This document shows, piece after piece, positions 22,741 through 33,702 of a stretch of DNA of 64,000 nucleotides. The DNA comes from Pontixanthobacter aestiaquae. GTDB lineage: Bacteria > Pseudomonadota > Alphaproteobacteria > Sphingomonadales > Sphingomonadaceae. Below the pieces are notes generated by a model that had not been told where the DNA came from, did not search any database, and was given only the letters and a program-made list of their open reading frames with translations. The position numbers and the translations under genes were made by a program. Numbering within the stretch: the stretch's first letter is position 1; the number at the start of each line of letters is the position of its first letter. Location: positions 124,001-188,000 of the forward strand of contig NZ_WTYZ01000001.1 in NCBI RefSeq assembly GCF_009827455.1, written 5' to 3'.

Positions 22741-25002
22741 ATGCTGACTAAGACTTCCCTATTCGCCACGGTTGCCACGGCCGCACTCTTGAGCAGCGTA
22801 TCGGCCGCCGCCCAAGATACGCGGATTGTGCAACCGGGTGCGCCGGGGCAGCCAACCAAGGAACTGAGCCCGCAGCAGGCAGTCGCTCTCGCCGACAACT
22901 CCTACGCCCATGCGGATGTGATGTTCATGCAGAGTATGATCGTGCACCATCAGCAAGCGGTCGAGATGTCGGCGCTGATTGCTGACCGGACCAATAAGGA
23001 AGAGATCGTCTCTATTGGCGGCAAGATCAGCGGTTCCCAGAAAGACGAGATCACTTTCATGCGCAATTGGTTAGCCGAACGCGGTGAGTCGCTGGAGATG
23101 GAAGGCATGGGACACGCGCATCACATGGGTATGATGGGTATGGCGACGCCCGACCAGATGCAGCAACTGGCCGCCGCGCGGGGGACCAATTTTGACCGCC
23201 TGTTCCTGCAACTGATGATCCGCCACCATGAAGGCGCGATCGACATGGTCGAGGATCTGAAAGATCAGCCGGGCACCGCTGCCGATCCCGTGTTTCTGGA
23301 ATTCACCGACGAGATCGTGAACGACCAAAACACTGAAATCGAACGGATGAACGCCATTCTCGCCAGCCTGTCGGACGATCCGCGCGCTACGCTAACCGCC
23401 GGCCTGCGTGATGCAGGCCAAGCGATCAGCAACCTGCGGCTCGTCACCGCTCTGCCAAAGCCTGCAGGCTTTTTCGACCCGGCCAACCCGGCGGGGTTGC
23501 GGCCTGAAATCAAGAAAAAAGACGACCCAAAGAGCGATGTCAAAGCTGTGACTGACATGCTCGCAGCGATGATCGAGGGAGACCGCAACAAAGACCCTCG
23601 TGATGCAGAAGAGGTTGGCGAAGACAGCGAACCAAAATTTGCCGAGCGCAGCCCGCTGCTGAGCTTCGCCAATACCGACATGGCATTCAGCGGCGATATT
23701 CTGGTGGCCGGCAATTATCACGGTTTCAACGCTTACAGACTTGGCGAGGACGGTATGCCGACTCTGGTCAGCTCGACCGTTTGTCCCGGCGGGCAAGGCG
23801 ATGTGTCGATCGTCGGCGATCTGTTGCTGATGAGCGTCCAAGACACCCGCGCGCGGGTCGATTGCGGATTGCAAGGTGTGCAAGAGCGAGTCAGCGAGGA
23901 GCGCTTCCGCGGCCTGCGCATTTTCGACATCTCCGACATCACCAATCCCGTGCAGGTTGGGCAGGTTCAAACCTGCCGCGGATCGCACACCCACTCGGTC
24001 GTCTCGCAAAGCGATGAGATGTTGATTGTCTATAATTCGGGCACGTCGCGCATCCGTGATGAGGAAGAATTGGCCGGTTGTATCGGTGATGTACCCGGCG
24101 ATGACCGCACCGCCCTGTTCCGGATCGATGTAATCGAAATTCCCGTCGCTGATCCCTCCAAATCACGGATCGTGGATAGTCCCGCTGTGTTTGCCGATCC
24201 CGAGACCGGACGTCTCGCTGGGCTTTGGCAGGGCGGCGATCACGGTGAGGGGACGCAGGACACCAATTCGACCAACCATTGCCACGATATTACTGTGTTC
24301 CCAAGTCTCAATCTCGCGGCAGGAGCCTGCTCGGGCAACGGTATCATTTTCGATATTTCAGACCCGCGCGCGCCCAAGCGGATCGATGAAGTGGTCGATA
24401 AGGGCTTTGCCTATTGGCACTCCGCGACATTCAACAATGACGGAACCAAGGTACTGTTCACCGACGAATGGGGCGGCGGCAGCAGGCCGCGTTGCCAAGC
24501 CGCCGATCCGCGTAATTGGGGCGCTAACGCGATCTATGAAATCGTCGATGGGCAACTGAAATTCCGCAGCCTCTACAAATTGCCCGCCCCGCAAAGCGAC
24601 AAGGAAAACTGCGTCGCGCATAATGGCTCGATCATCCCCGTCCCGGGCCGCGATATCTTCGTGCAGGCATGGTACCAGGGCGGGATCAGCGTGATCGATT
24701 TCACCGATGCAGCAAACCCGTTCGAAATCGCCTATTTCGACCGCGGTCCGGTGGACAAGGATCAGCTCGTCACTGGCGGCTACTGGTCAGCCTATTGGTA
24801 TAATGGCCGCATCTACGGCACAGAAATCACCCGCGGGCTTGATGTGTTTGCGCTGGAACCGAGCGAGTTTCTGACCGCTGAAGAAATCGCTGCTGCAGAA
24901 GCGGCGAATATGGGCGAAACCTTCAACCCGCAGACGCAGTTTCCGGTCACGTGGCCCGAGGGCGCTGCAGCGATGGCAGAGGACAGCCGCAAAGGCGGCT
25001 GA
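22741..25002 (+). CDS. DUF305 and LVIVD-type beta-propeller fusion, secreted
   Basis: A 753-residue exported protein (signal peptide ending SAAAQ). Residues about 45-215 form a DUF305 domain with its paired His motifs SMIVHHQQAVEM (69-70) and LMIRHHEGAIDM (162-163); DUF305 is a ferritin-like helical fold often linked to copper or metal handling. A Met/His-rich segment (GMGHAHHMGMMGM) between them fits metal binding. Residues about 300-735 carry LVIVD-like repeats (LRIFDISDITNPVQVG, IIFDISDPRAPKRID, ISVIDFTDAANPFEIAYF), predicting a beta-propeller. Function unknown; a periplasmic metal-linked role is inferred. Confidence 0.78.
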   Translation: MLTKTSLFATVATAALLSSVSAAAQDTRIVQPGAPGQPTKELSPQQAVALADNSYAHADVMFMQSMIVHHQQAVEMSALIADRTNKEEIVSIGGKISGSQKDEITFMRNWLAERGESLEMEGMGHAHHMGMMGMATPDQMQQLAAARGTNFDRLFLQLMIRHHEGAIDMVEDLKDQPGTAADPVFLEFTDEIVNDQNTEIERMNAILASLSDDPRATLTAGLRDAGQAISNLRLVTALPKPAGFFDPANPAGLRPEIKKKDDPKSDVKAVTDMLAAMIEGDRNKDPRDAEEVGEDSEPKFAERSPLLSFANTDMAFSGDILVAGNYHGFNAYRLGEDGMPTLVSSTVCPGGQGDVSIVGDLLLMSVQDTRARVDCGLQGVQERVSEERFRGLRIFDISDITNPVQVGQVQTCRGSHTHSVVSQSDEMLIVYNSGTSRIRDEEELAGCIGDVPGDDRTALFRIDVIEIPVADPSKSRIVDSPAVFADPETGRLAGLWQGGDHGEGTQDTNSTNHCHDITVFPSLNLAAGACSGNGIIFDISDPRAPKRIDEVVDKGFAYWHSATFNNDGTKVLFTDEWGGGSRPRCQAADPRNWGANAIYEIVDGQLKFRSLYKLPAPQSDKENCVAHNGSIIPVPGRDIFVQAWYQGGISVIDFTDAANPFEIAYFDRGPVDKDQLVTGGYWSAYWYNGRIYGTEITRGLDVFALEPSEFLTAEEIAAAEAANMGETFNPQTQFPVTWPEGAAAMAEDSRKGG

Positions 25003-25022
25003 TCCTCGCTGCCCGACGCGGA

Positions 25023-25442
25023 TTATTCCTCTGCTTGAGGCTCTTCTTGAGCTTCATCCTCGAATTCGATAGCATCATATTCTTCAGCAACGCTTTCGCG
25101 AAATGCCTCGCAGCGCTTGATACCGGCCGCGATGAATTCTTCGATCTCGGTGTCGCTTTCCATGCCTTCGATCCGTTCGATCAAACTATCGACGATCTTT
25201 TGCATGTCGTTCTCGGCAGTCTCCTCGTTCCGGACGAGCGCAAGCATGAAGAACCGTGTTGCGCTTTCGAAAGCCTGCCCGGCCGCCTGTTCATCCGCAT
25301 CTTGCAGCGCGCCGCTGATATACGAATGCAGCGCGCCGCAATTGACGCCGCCTTCATAGATTTCTTCATCGCTCTGTGCGGCCGCAGGAACAGCGAAAGC
25401 CGCCGCAACAACGAGCGGCAAATATTTAAAAGTGTTGAGCAT
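25023..25442 (-). CDS. secreted acidic helical protein, unknown function
   Basis: A 139-residue precursor: signal peptide MLNTFKYLPLVVAAAFAVPAAAQ, then a helical mature chain with two cysteines (VNCGALHSYISG and IKRCEAF) and a Glu-rich C-terminal tail. AAGGA lies about 10 nt before the start. It is convergent with the DUF305 gene, 20 nt apart. The two-Cys helical pattern could be a periplasmic four-helix protein, but I recognise no family. Confidence 0.62.
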   Translation of the reverse strand: MLNTFKYLPLVVAAAFAVPAAAQSDEEIYEGGVNCGALHSYISGALQDADEQAAGQAFESATRFFMLALVRNEETAENDMQKIVDSLIERIEGMESDTEIEEFIAAGIKRCEAFRESVAEEYDAIEFEDEAQEEPQAEE

Positions 25443-25489
25443 GGTCGGCAGGTCCTTGTCGATAGGCCGTCATCTAACGCACGAAGTCG

Positions 25490-25921
25490 CTAAAGTGTTT
25501 GTAGATACGCGACAATCCGCGCGCGATCTTCCGCGCTGCGCATTCCGCTATAGGTCATTTTGGTGTTGGGGACCACCTTGCGCGGGTTCTCGAGATAGCG
25601 ATCCAATGTTGCCGCATCCCATATCAGGCCGGACTCACGCAGCGCAGAGCTATAGGCATAGTCGCCAACATGCCCGGCTTTGGCTCCATACACGCCCGCG
25701 AGCGAAGGACCTATTCCGTTTTTGCCCGGCTCCACGCGGTGGCACGCCACGCATTGCGCGAAACTGGCAGGACGAGCGCCGGTGACACTGGTTTGCTCTG
25801 CTACCACGGACTGTGATTCACCAGGAGCGCGAGTAATGCTGTCAGGCGAAGTATCCGTCTGCTCTCCGCAGGCGGAGAGTAGTGCCGCACCCGTGCAAAT
25901 CGTCACAAACTGAATCCGCAT
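25490..25921 (-). CDS. lipoprotein cytochrome c (class I)
   Basis: A 143-residue precursor with lipobox LLSAC and one haem-binding motif CVACH at about residue 57. The spacing to NTKMTYSGM, whose Met is the likely axial ligand, and the fold PGKNGIGPSLAGVYG match soluble class I cytochromes c of the cytochrome c2 type. About 40 residues of Ser/Thr-rich linker separate the lipid anchor from the haem domain, so it is probably a membrane-tethered periplasmic electron carrier. A terminal oxidase or other redox partner is not encoded nearby. Confidence 0.88.
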   Translation of the reverse strand: MRIQFVTICTGAALLSACGEQTDTSPDSITRAPGESQSVVAEQTSVTGARPASFAQCVACHRVEPGKNGIGPSLAGVYGAKAGHVGDYAYSSALRESGLIWDAATLDRYLENPRKVVPNTKMTYSGMRSAEDRARIVAYLQTL

Positions 25922-26076
25922 TCGTCACTCCTCGATATCGCGAGCCTTGTGGCGTGATGGCATGGCAATCGCAAGATATGCCTGTGGCGCGATAGCCGCG
26001 GAGCAGCGGGCAAATCTCGTATGAAGCCAGTTTCCCCTTTCGGCAGGTGGTCACCGCGACTAACCGGATCGGCTGT

Positions 26077-27501
26077 ATGTCGCAAACGCGCACCATTTCC
26101 GCCAGAGCCGAAAAAGATGAGACTCCTTGGCGCACCGAGCTAGCAGCTACTCTCAAGCTGTCCTGGCCGCTCGCGCTCGCCAATATTCTGCAGATGCTGA
26201 CTTACGCGGTCGATGTGATCTTCATCGCGCGACTGGGCGAAGCACCGCTGGCTGCCGCTGCGTTGGCGGTTTCATGGTTCGGAATGCTGCTGTGGGCTCT
26301 ATCCTCGCTCGTCGGAGCAGTCGCACCCATCATTGCAGCAGAGCTGGGAGAACGCGCCCCTGCCCTGCGCCCGATCCGCCGGGCAACACGCATGGCGCTG
26401 TGGCTTGCGGTGCTGGTCGGCATAGCCGCAATGGCCGCCTGTATGGCGATTGTCCCGATTGCCCGTGCGACGGGCCAGCAACCTGAAATCATCGCGCTCG
26501 CCCGCGAATATATGGTCGTTATTATCTGGTCGATGATCCCGATGCTGCTCGCCGCGGTACTGCGCAATTTCGTATCGACGTTAGGGCGGCCAATTTTTGC
26601 CACTGCAATCTCCGCACTCGGTATCGGTGTGAATGCGCTGGCAAACTATGCCTTTATTTTCGGCAATTTCGGCGCGCCCGAACTGGGCCTGCAAGGCGCG
26701 GCAATTGCAACGATCATCACGGCACTGTTCACACTTGCCTGTTATGTCATCGCGATCCGGCTCGACCGGACTATGCATCGCTATCACATCTTTGGCAGAT
26801 GGTGGTCGCCCGACTGGGCGCGCTTGTGGTCGATTGTAAAAATCGGAACACCCATTGCACTGACCGTTTCGGCAGAGGCCGGCATCTTCGGCGCGGCCGC
26901 ATTCCTGATGGGCAATATTGGAACGCCCCAACTCGCCGCCCATACCGTAGCACTCCAAATCGCTGCGCTCGCCTTCCAGGTTCCGTTCGGCGTGAGCCAG
27001 GCCGCCACTATTCGCGTTGGTTATTTCTACGGTGCACGCGACAAGGACGGCATAAAGCGCGCCGGGTGGTCTGCAATGCTGGTCGGCACGGGCTTTATGG
27101 CAATTTCCTGTTCGGCGATGGTGCTGATGCCGCGCACTTTACTGCATATCTATGTCGATCCTGACGCTGCGAAAAACGCCGTACTGGTCGGCTTCGCGCT
27201 GCAATATCTGGTGATCGCAGCGGCGTTCCAATTGGTTGATGGGCTGCAAGCCGTGGCAGCCGGAGCCTTGCGCGGCCTGCAAGACACACGCGTGCCCATG
27301 TGGATCGCGATCTTTGCCTATTGGGTGCCCGGATTTGGTGTAGCCATGTGGCTCGGCTTCTGGACGCCGCTCGAAGGGATCGGCGTATGGATCGGCCTTG
27401 CAACAGGCCTGGCAGTCGCCGCAGTGCTGCTGACTTGGCGCTGGGTGATGCGCGAGAAGCTTGGCCTTACCAACAGGCCAGCTGCAAGCGAGCCGAACTG
27501 A
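26077..27501 (+). CDS. MATE family efflux transporter
   Basis: A 474-residue membrane protein with about 12 predicted spans in two repeats. The MATE pattern is visible at LSWPLALANILQMLTYAVDVIFIARLG near the start and at the equivalent start of the second half (LWSIVKIGTPIALTVSAEAG). Such proteins exchange cations for drugs or metabolites. The ATG at 26077 (MSQTRT) was chosen; a GTG 10 codons earlier is also in frame. No regulator gene adjoins it. The substrate is unknown. Confidence 0.9.
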   Translation: MSQTRTISARAEKDETPWRTELAATLKLSWPLALANILQMLTYAVDVIFIARLGEAPLAAAALAVSWFGMLLWALSSLVGAVAPIIAAELGERAPALRPIRRATRMALWLAVLVGIAAMAACMAIVPIARATGQQPEIIALAREYMVVIIWSMIPMLLAAVLRNFVSTLGRPIFATAISALGIGVNALANYAFIFGNFGAPELGLQGAAIATIITALFTLACYVIAIRLDRTMHRYHIFGRWWSPDWARLWSIVKIGTPIALTVSAEAGIFGAAAFLMGNIGTPQLAAHTVALQIAALAFQVPFGVSQAATIRVGYFYGARDKDGIKRAGWSAMLVGTGFMAISCSAMVLMPRTLLHIYVDPDAAKNAVLVGFALQYLVIAAAFQLVDGLQAVAAGALRGLQDTRVPMWIAIFAYWVPGFGVAMWLGFWTPLEGIGVWIGLATGLAVAAVLLTWRWVMREKLGLTNRPAASEPN

Positions 27502-27547
27502 CACACGCCTTAGCGAACAGCGCGAAACTTTTTCGCATCGCCACCTG

Positions 27548-27610
27548 TTGACTCCCCAGACACGCATACACATATGCGTAGCGCTGGCACTCTCGCTGTG
27601 AGAGTGCCAA
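27548..27610 (+). promoter_or_regulatory. groESL promoter with CIRCE operator
   Basis: A perfect 9-9-9 CIRCE-type inverted repeat lies at 27584-27610: left arm CTGGCACTC, 9-nt spacer, right arm GAGTGCCAA, one to two bases off the TTAGCACTC/GAGTGCTAA consensus. This is the HrcA heat-shock repressor site. TTGACT at 27548 with a CATATG-like -10 about 17 nt on is a likely housekeeping sigma promoter just upstream, so HrcA would block it. hrcA itself is not in the window. Confidence 0.9.
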
Positions 27611-27646
27611 TATACTTTCAACCACTCTAACGAAGAGGTCATCATT

Positions 27647-27934
27647 ATGGCATTTCGTCCGCTACACGACCGCGTTCTGGTCCGTCGCATCGAAGCCGAT
27701 CAAAAAACCGCTGGCGGGATCATCATCCCGGATAGCGCGCAGGAAAAGCCAAGCGAAGGCGAAATCGTCTCCGTAGGCAGCGGCTCCAAAGCCGAAGACG
27801 GCACTGTAACTCCGCTCGACGTCAAAGCTGGCGACCGCGTGCTGTTCGCCAAATGGGGCGGCACCGAAGTCAAGATCGACGGCGAAGACCTGCTGATCAT
27901 GAAAGAAAGCGATATCATGGGAGTGATCGGCTGA
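27647..27934 (+). CDS. groES: co-chaperonin GroES
   Basis: A 95-residue protein capping the GroEL cavity as a heptamer. It has [12 protein letters not shown] at the start, the mobile loop [19 protein letters not shown], and [26 protein letters not shown] is upstream. First gene of the CIRCE-controlled operon; groEL starts 56 nt later. Confidence 0.98.
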   Translation: MAFRPLHDRVLVRRIEADQKTAGGIIIPDSAQEKPSEGEIVSVGSGSKAEDGTVTPLDVKAGDRVLFAKWGGTEVKIDGEDLLIMKESDIMGVIG

Positions 27935-27978
27935 TCACCCGCCTGCTTCAACGCTTTTCATTCAACGAACACAATTAA

Positions 27979-29643
<1,665 letters not shown>

Positions 29644-29675
29644 GCCCACCGCTTCTCAGAAAAGCCAAAAGAAGG

Positions 29676-29708
29676 GCCCGGTGGAGCAATCCGCCGGGTC
29701 TTTTTTTG
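29676..29708 (+). terminator. intrinsic terminator of groESL
   Basis: CCCGGTGGA...TCCGCCGGG hairpin followed by TTTTTTT, about 33 nt after the groEL stop. Confidence 0.9.
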
Positions 29709-29756
29709 TGTGCACTCATGAGTATAATCGCCGCATCGTCGCTAGGGGGTTTGTCA

Positions 29757-30899
29757 ATGAAAAGCGTTTGGATATGTCTGGCTGCATTGGGCGCAGTGTT
29801 TCCACTGTCGGCCCATGCGCAGGAGCCTGCCGAACAGGTGACTTGCGATGACGCCATGGTCAACCGCATCACAGCAACCGCCGATTCGCTCTCTCGAAAT
29901 TGGAACGATGAACAACTTGGTGCCATCGCAAATGTCCGGGACCAGTGCATGGAAAATCCCGATATAGCTTTGGGCTTCGGCGTTGCGCTTTTCCACCGGA
30001 CTAACGCGGCTCAGTTGACCGATGCCGAGCTGCTGGAAACCCTGCATCTGATTTGGAACGAAGTTTTGCGTATCGGCACATTGGACGACCAGGTCGAGCG
30101 GCAAGCCGTGTTATCCGAACTCGCACAGGCGACGATGACAAAGTTCCTATCCTTTTCCGAGGCACATAACGGGTCAACCAGTACGTTCTTCAGCCAACCT
30201 TCTGCTGCTCCGCAAAATTGCCCGCCATCCGAAACTACTATCGCGATAAGGCTTGCGGAGAATTACACAGAGCGCGGCGGCGGTCACCAATCCGGCTTTC
30301 TCAAAGCGCTGGCCACCGCCTGTAATAACGTCCCGGCCAGTCGCCGCGCGCCGATTGTGTGGTATGGCAGCCATATCAAGGACCGCACCAAATCTACGAA
30401 AACACCGGAAGAAAAAACGGCGCTGCTCAACACAAGTGTTGCTGTGATCGGAAACTATCTTGCTGGCGAGACCGCACCTACAACCGAGTCTCTCGCACAA
30501 TCGACGCTCAAAGCGATAGCGCGTGAGATGCAGGACTTAGGCGGGCTGCCGGACCCAACGGAAGCGGCTTTTTGGGAAGGGCGAGACGAGCTTAACGCTT
30601 TTCGCACACTGGTGGTTGGCCGGCGAATTGGCGAGATCTGGGTCGATCTTGAACAGAGCGGGGAGGCACGTACGGAAGAAATCCGCGAGCGAATTCAGAA
30701 ACTGCACGCATTTGTGAAAGCGCTCGACACGGCAACTGCGCCGCATGGCGACAGCGCCCGCGCTGCGGCATATGAGGCGTTTGTGCGCCACAAAGACGGC
30801 GAGTTCGACAAGCCACGCCTGACCAAATGGGCGAAAAGCAAATTTGTCCCTCCTCCAGAGATTTTGTATAAGCCATTGAAGCCGAACGAGGTTAATTAG
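29757..30899 (+). CDS. secreted protein of unknown function
   Basis: A 380-residue protein with a signal peptide (MKSVWICLAALGAVFPLSAHA). The mature part is helical and polar with two or more cysteines (VTCDDAMVN, RDQCMENP, PQNCPPS, TACNNVP) and ends in a basic region. AGGGGG lies upstream, a good ribosome-binding site. I chose the start at MKSV instead of an earlier ATG that lacks this site. No family recognised. It begins about 50 nt after the groEL terminator, so it is transcribed separately. Confidence 0.62.
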   Translation: MKSVWICLAALGAVFPLSAHAQEPAEQVTCDDAMVNRITATADSLSRNWNDEQLGAIANVRDQCMENPDIALGFGVALFHRTNAAQLTDAELLETLHLIWNEVLRIGTLDDQVERQAVLSELAQATMTKFLSFSEAHNGSTSTFFSQPSAAPQNCPPSETTIAIRLAENYTERGGGHQSGFLKALATACNNVPASRRAPIVWYGSHIKDRTKSTKTPEEKTALLNTSVAVIGNYLAGETAPTTESLAQSTLKAIAREMQDLGGLPDPTEAAFWEGRDELNAFRTLVVGRRIGEIWVDLEQSGEARTEEIRERIQKLHAFVKALDTATAPHGDSARAAAYEAFVRHKDGEFDKPRLTKWAKSKFVPPPEILYKPLKPNEVN

Positions 30900-30995
30900 G
30901 AACACAGCGGCGGTGTCGTTTAGTTAGCCGACCATCGAAGGCTGTTGGTCGAATTTATACAAGTTGCAGTGCCTTCATCGTGCTATTTATGCGTC

Positions 30996-31769
30996 ATGCA
31001 GCAGGTGCCTCGCCAAGACGGAGACGCCCACGATCCGCGCCCGGCGGAGCGCTACACACAGCCTAAGCAAAACACTCTTATACGCGTCGGCAAAAAGCTT
31101 CGCGATCCGGTAAACGGTTTTTTGGCGAAGCAATCCCTCGTCGGCGATGCACCGGTGATCGATTCAGCGCTGGTCCCCGGACTTGACGAAGTGGCCCCGC
31201 AATGGCCGGAATTTCGCGACGAAATCGAGCCGTTGATGCGCGAGCGGGAGGGCATTCCACCACTCGGTGAGATATCTCCGGACCACCGCCGGATTGCCTC
31301 GACACCTGCATGGAAGAGCTTTTTCTTCCGTGGTTACGGGTATGAAGCAAAGGCCAATCAGGCGCGCTGCCCCAAACTCACCCAAGCCATCGATTCCATA
31401 CCCGGTGTAGTGGTGGCGTTTCTGTCGATCATGGAGCCTGGCACCCATGTCCCCTTGCATCGCGGGTTGACGAAATCGTGGCTCAATTGCCATCTGCCGC
31501 TGATGCTGCCGGACGACGGGAAGCGCTGCGAAATTGCTGTGAATGGCGAAATATACCAATGGCGCTATGGCGAATGGCTGGTGTTTGACGAGACCTATCC
31601 GCATGAAGTCTGGAACGAGTCCGACCAGCCGCGCGTCATGTTGCTTTTACAGGTCCAGCGGCAAATGCGCTGGCTGGGCAGGATGGTGACGCGCGGCATC
31701 TATCACGGCGTGCGAAATTCCAGCTTCGTGAACGACGTGAAAGCGGCGATCGGCGCGAGCAAACGTTAG
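30996..31769 (+). CDS. aspartyl/asparaginyl beta-hydroxylase family protein
   Basis: A 257-residue protein matching the Asp/Asn beta-hydroxylase domain (PF05118), an Fe(II)/2-oxoglutarate cupin. The key parts are SIMEPGTHVPLHRG with the first iron His (in PLHRG), NCHLPL, and DETYPHEVWNES with the second His and 2-oxoglutarate-binding region. In bacteria such proteins often modify lipids or peptides; the target here is unknown. There is no signal peptide. Lies upstream of DUF885 on the same strand, about 75 nt apart. Confidence 0.85.
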   Translation: MQQVPRQDGDAHDPRPAERYTQPKQNTLIRVGKKLRDPVNGFLAKQSLVGDAPVIDSALVPGLDEVAPQWPEFRDEIEPLMREREGIPPLGEISPDHRRIASTPAWKSFFFRGYGYEAKANQARCPKLTQAIDSIPGVVVAFLSIMEPGTHVPLHRGLTKSWLNCHLPLMLPDDGKRCEIAVNGEIYQWRYGEWLVFDETYPHEVWNESDQPRVMLLLQVQRQMRWLGRMVTRGIYHGVRNSSFVNDVKAAIGASKR

Positions 31770-31842
31770 GCGCACTTCCCTTTCCGCTGATCCTGCCGCA
31801 TGTAACACTGCAACGACAGATTTTCGAAGAGGACCGCCTGCC

Positions 31843-33702
31843 ATGACCCGACTGCCCAAGACAAAATTGATCGCTGTGTTGCTCGCTTCGGCCGCAGTTG
31901 CGAATTGCGGCGGGTTATCCGAGCCGGTGGTTGCCAAAATCGAATGCACGACCACACAGACTGAATGCATCAACACGTGGTTCGATGCCAAATTTGACGA
32001 GCTGGTTGCGTTCAGTCCGATGTTGCAGACATCGCTCGGAATGAAGTCCGATTACGACAAGATCGACGATTTGAGCGCCGAGGCTGAGCAAAAACAGCTG
32101 GAATGGTGGCAGAATACCGCCGCCGAGATGGAAGCCAATTTCGACTATGACGAATTGTCGGACGATGCCAAACTGTCCTGGGACATGTGGCAATTCCGCA
32201 AGGAACAGGCCGAAGCGGCAGCCAAGTTTCGCAATCAGACTTATATTCTCCACCAGATGAACGGAACGCAATCGGCGTTGCCCAGCTTCCTGATCAGCCA
32301 GCACAAGGTCGAAAGCGAAAGCGATATGACCGCTTTCATTGCTCGGCTGGGCGGGATCGGGACGGCGATGGATCAATTGCTTACCCGGGCCCAGGCCAAT
32401 GCCGAGGCAGGGACCCGGCCCCCGCAATTCGCCTATGACGCAGTGATTGAGGAATCGCAGAATATCACCACCGGCGAACCGTTTGACAAAAGCGGTGAGC
32501 CCTCCGCCCTATGGACTGCAAGCGAGGACCATATTGCCAAGTTGGTCGATGATGGCACGGTCACTGCGGAGCGCGGCGAGGAATTGCGCGCAGAAGCCCG
32601 TACCGCGCTGACCGAGCAGCTGGCACCCGCATACGCCCGCATTATCGAGTGGTTTATAAAGGACCGCGCCAATGCCGATGCCGAAGCACGCGGAGCGAGT
32701 GCGCTTACCAACGGTGAGGAATACTACAATCATCAGCTCCGCATGATGACCACCACCGATCTGACTGCGGACGAAGTGCACGAAATCGGCTTGTCGGAAG
32801 TCGCGCGCATTCGGACCGAAATGGAAGCGATCAAGGACAAGGTTGGATTTGACGGCGATCTGCCAGCCTTCTTCACATTCATGCGCGAGGATGATCAGTT
32901 CTATTTCTCCGATGATGATAAAGGCGCGCAGGATTATATCGATGCCGCAAAGAAGCATCTGGCATTTATCGATACCAAACTGCCTGAGTATTTCGGCATA
33001 TTGCCTAAAGCACCGCTGGAAGTCCGCCGGGTCGAACCGTTTCGCGAACAGGACGGTGCAGCGCAGCATTACCGCCCAGGCACGCCCGATGGGTCACGGC
33101 CGGGAATCTATTACGCGCATCTATCCGATATGCGCGCGATGCCCATTCCGCCGCTGGAAGTGATTGCCTATCACGAGGGCAACCCCGGCCATCATATGCA
33201 ATTATCGATCGCGCAGGAACTAACCGGCATCCCGAAATTCCGGTCGCAAGGCTATTATTTGTCGGCCTATGGCGAAGGCTGGGCGCTGTATTCCGAATTG
33301 CTGGCGAAAGAGATGGGCGCGTACAAAGACCCCTATTCCGACTTTGGCCGCCTGACGACGGAAATGTGGCGCGCAATCCGCTTGGTCGTCGATAGCGGTA
33401 TCCATGCCAAAGGCTGGAGCGAGCAACAGGCGGTCGATTATTTCATGGCCAATTCACCGATGCCGGAAACAACGGTGCGGAACGAAGTGCAGCGCTATAT
33501 TGTCTGGCCCGGTCAAGCGACTTCCTACAAAATCGGTATGATCCGGATTCTTGAGCTCCGCGCCAAAGCGAAAGAAGAGCTTGGCGACGATTTCGATATT
33601 CGCGGGTTCCACGACACCGTTCTGGGCGGCGGTTCGGTGCCGTTGAACCTGCTTGAAACGCGGGTGGATCAGTGGATCGCGAGCCAGAAAGCGAACAATT
33701 AG
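31843..33702 (+). CDS. DUF885 family lipoprotein, putative metallopeptidase
   Basis: A 619-residue protein with a lipoprotein-like start (ASAAVANC, Cys22). The DUF885 core includes IAYHEGNPGHHMQL at about residues 440-453, an HExxxxHH-type zinc-binding arrangement typical of the family and related to M3/M32-like peptidases. Its size fits the family. It is probably anchored to the periplasmic side of a membrane; the natural peptide substrate is unknown. The gene's last bases overlap the convergent sterol desaturase gene by 4 nt. Confidence 0.85.
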   Translation: MTRLPKTKLIAVLLASAAVANCGGLSEPVVAKIECTTTQTECINTWFDAKFDELVAFSPMLQTSLGMKSDYDKIDDLSAEAEQKQLEWWQNTAAEMEANFDYDELSDDAKLSWDMWQFRKEQAEAAAKFRNQTYILHQMNGTQSALPSFLISQHKVESESDMTAFIARLGGIGTAMDQLLTRAQANAEAGTRPPQFAYDAVIEESQNITTGEPFDKSGEPSALWTASEDHIAKLVDDGTVTAERGEELRAEARTALTEQLAPAYARIIEWFIKDRANADAEARGASALTNGEEYYNHQLRMMTTTDLTADEVHEIGLSEVARIRTEMEAIKDKVGFDGDLPAFFTFMREDDQFYFSDDDKGAQDYIDAAKKHLAFIDTKLPEYFGILPKAPLEVRRVEPFREQDGAAQHYRPGTPDGSRPGIYYAHLSDMRAMPIPPLEVIAYHEGNPGHHMQLSIAQELTGIPKFRSQGYYLSAYGEGWALYSELLAKEMGAYKDPYSDFGRLTTEMWRAIRLVVDSGIHAKGWSEQQAVDYFMANSPMPETTVRNEVQRYIVWPGQATSYKIGMIRILELRAKAKEELGDDFDIRGFHDTVLGGGSVPLNLLETRVDQWIASQKANN

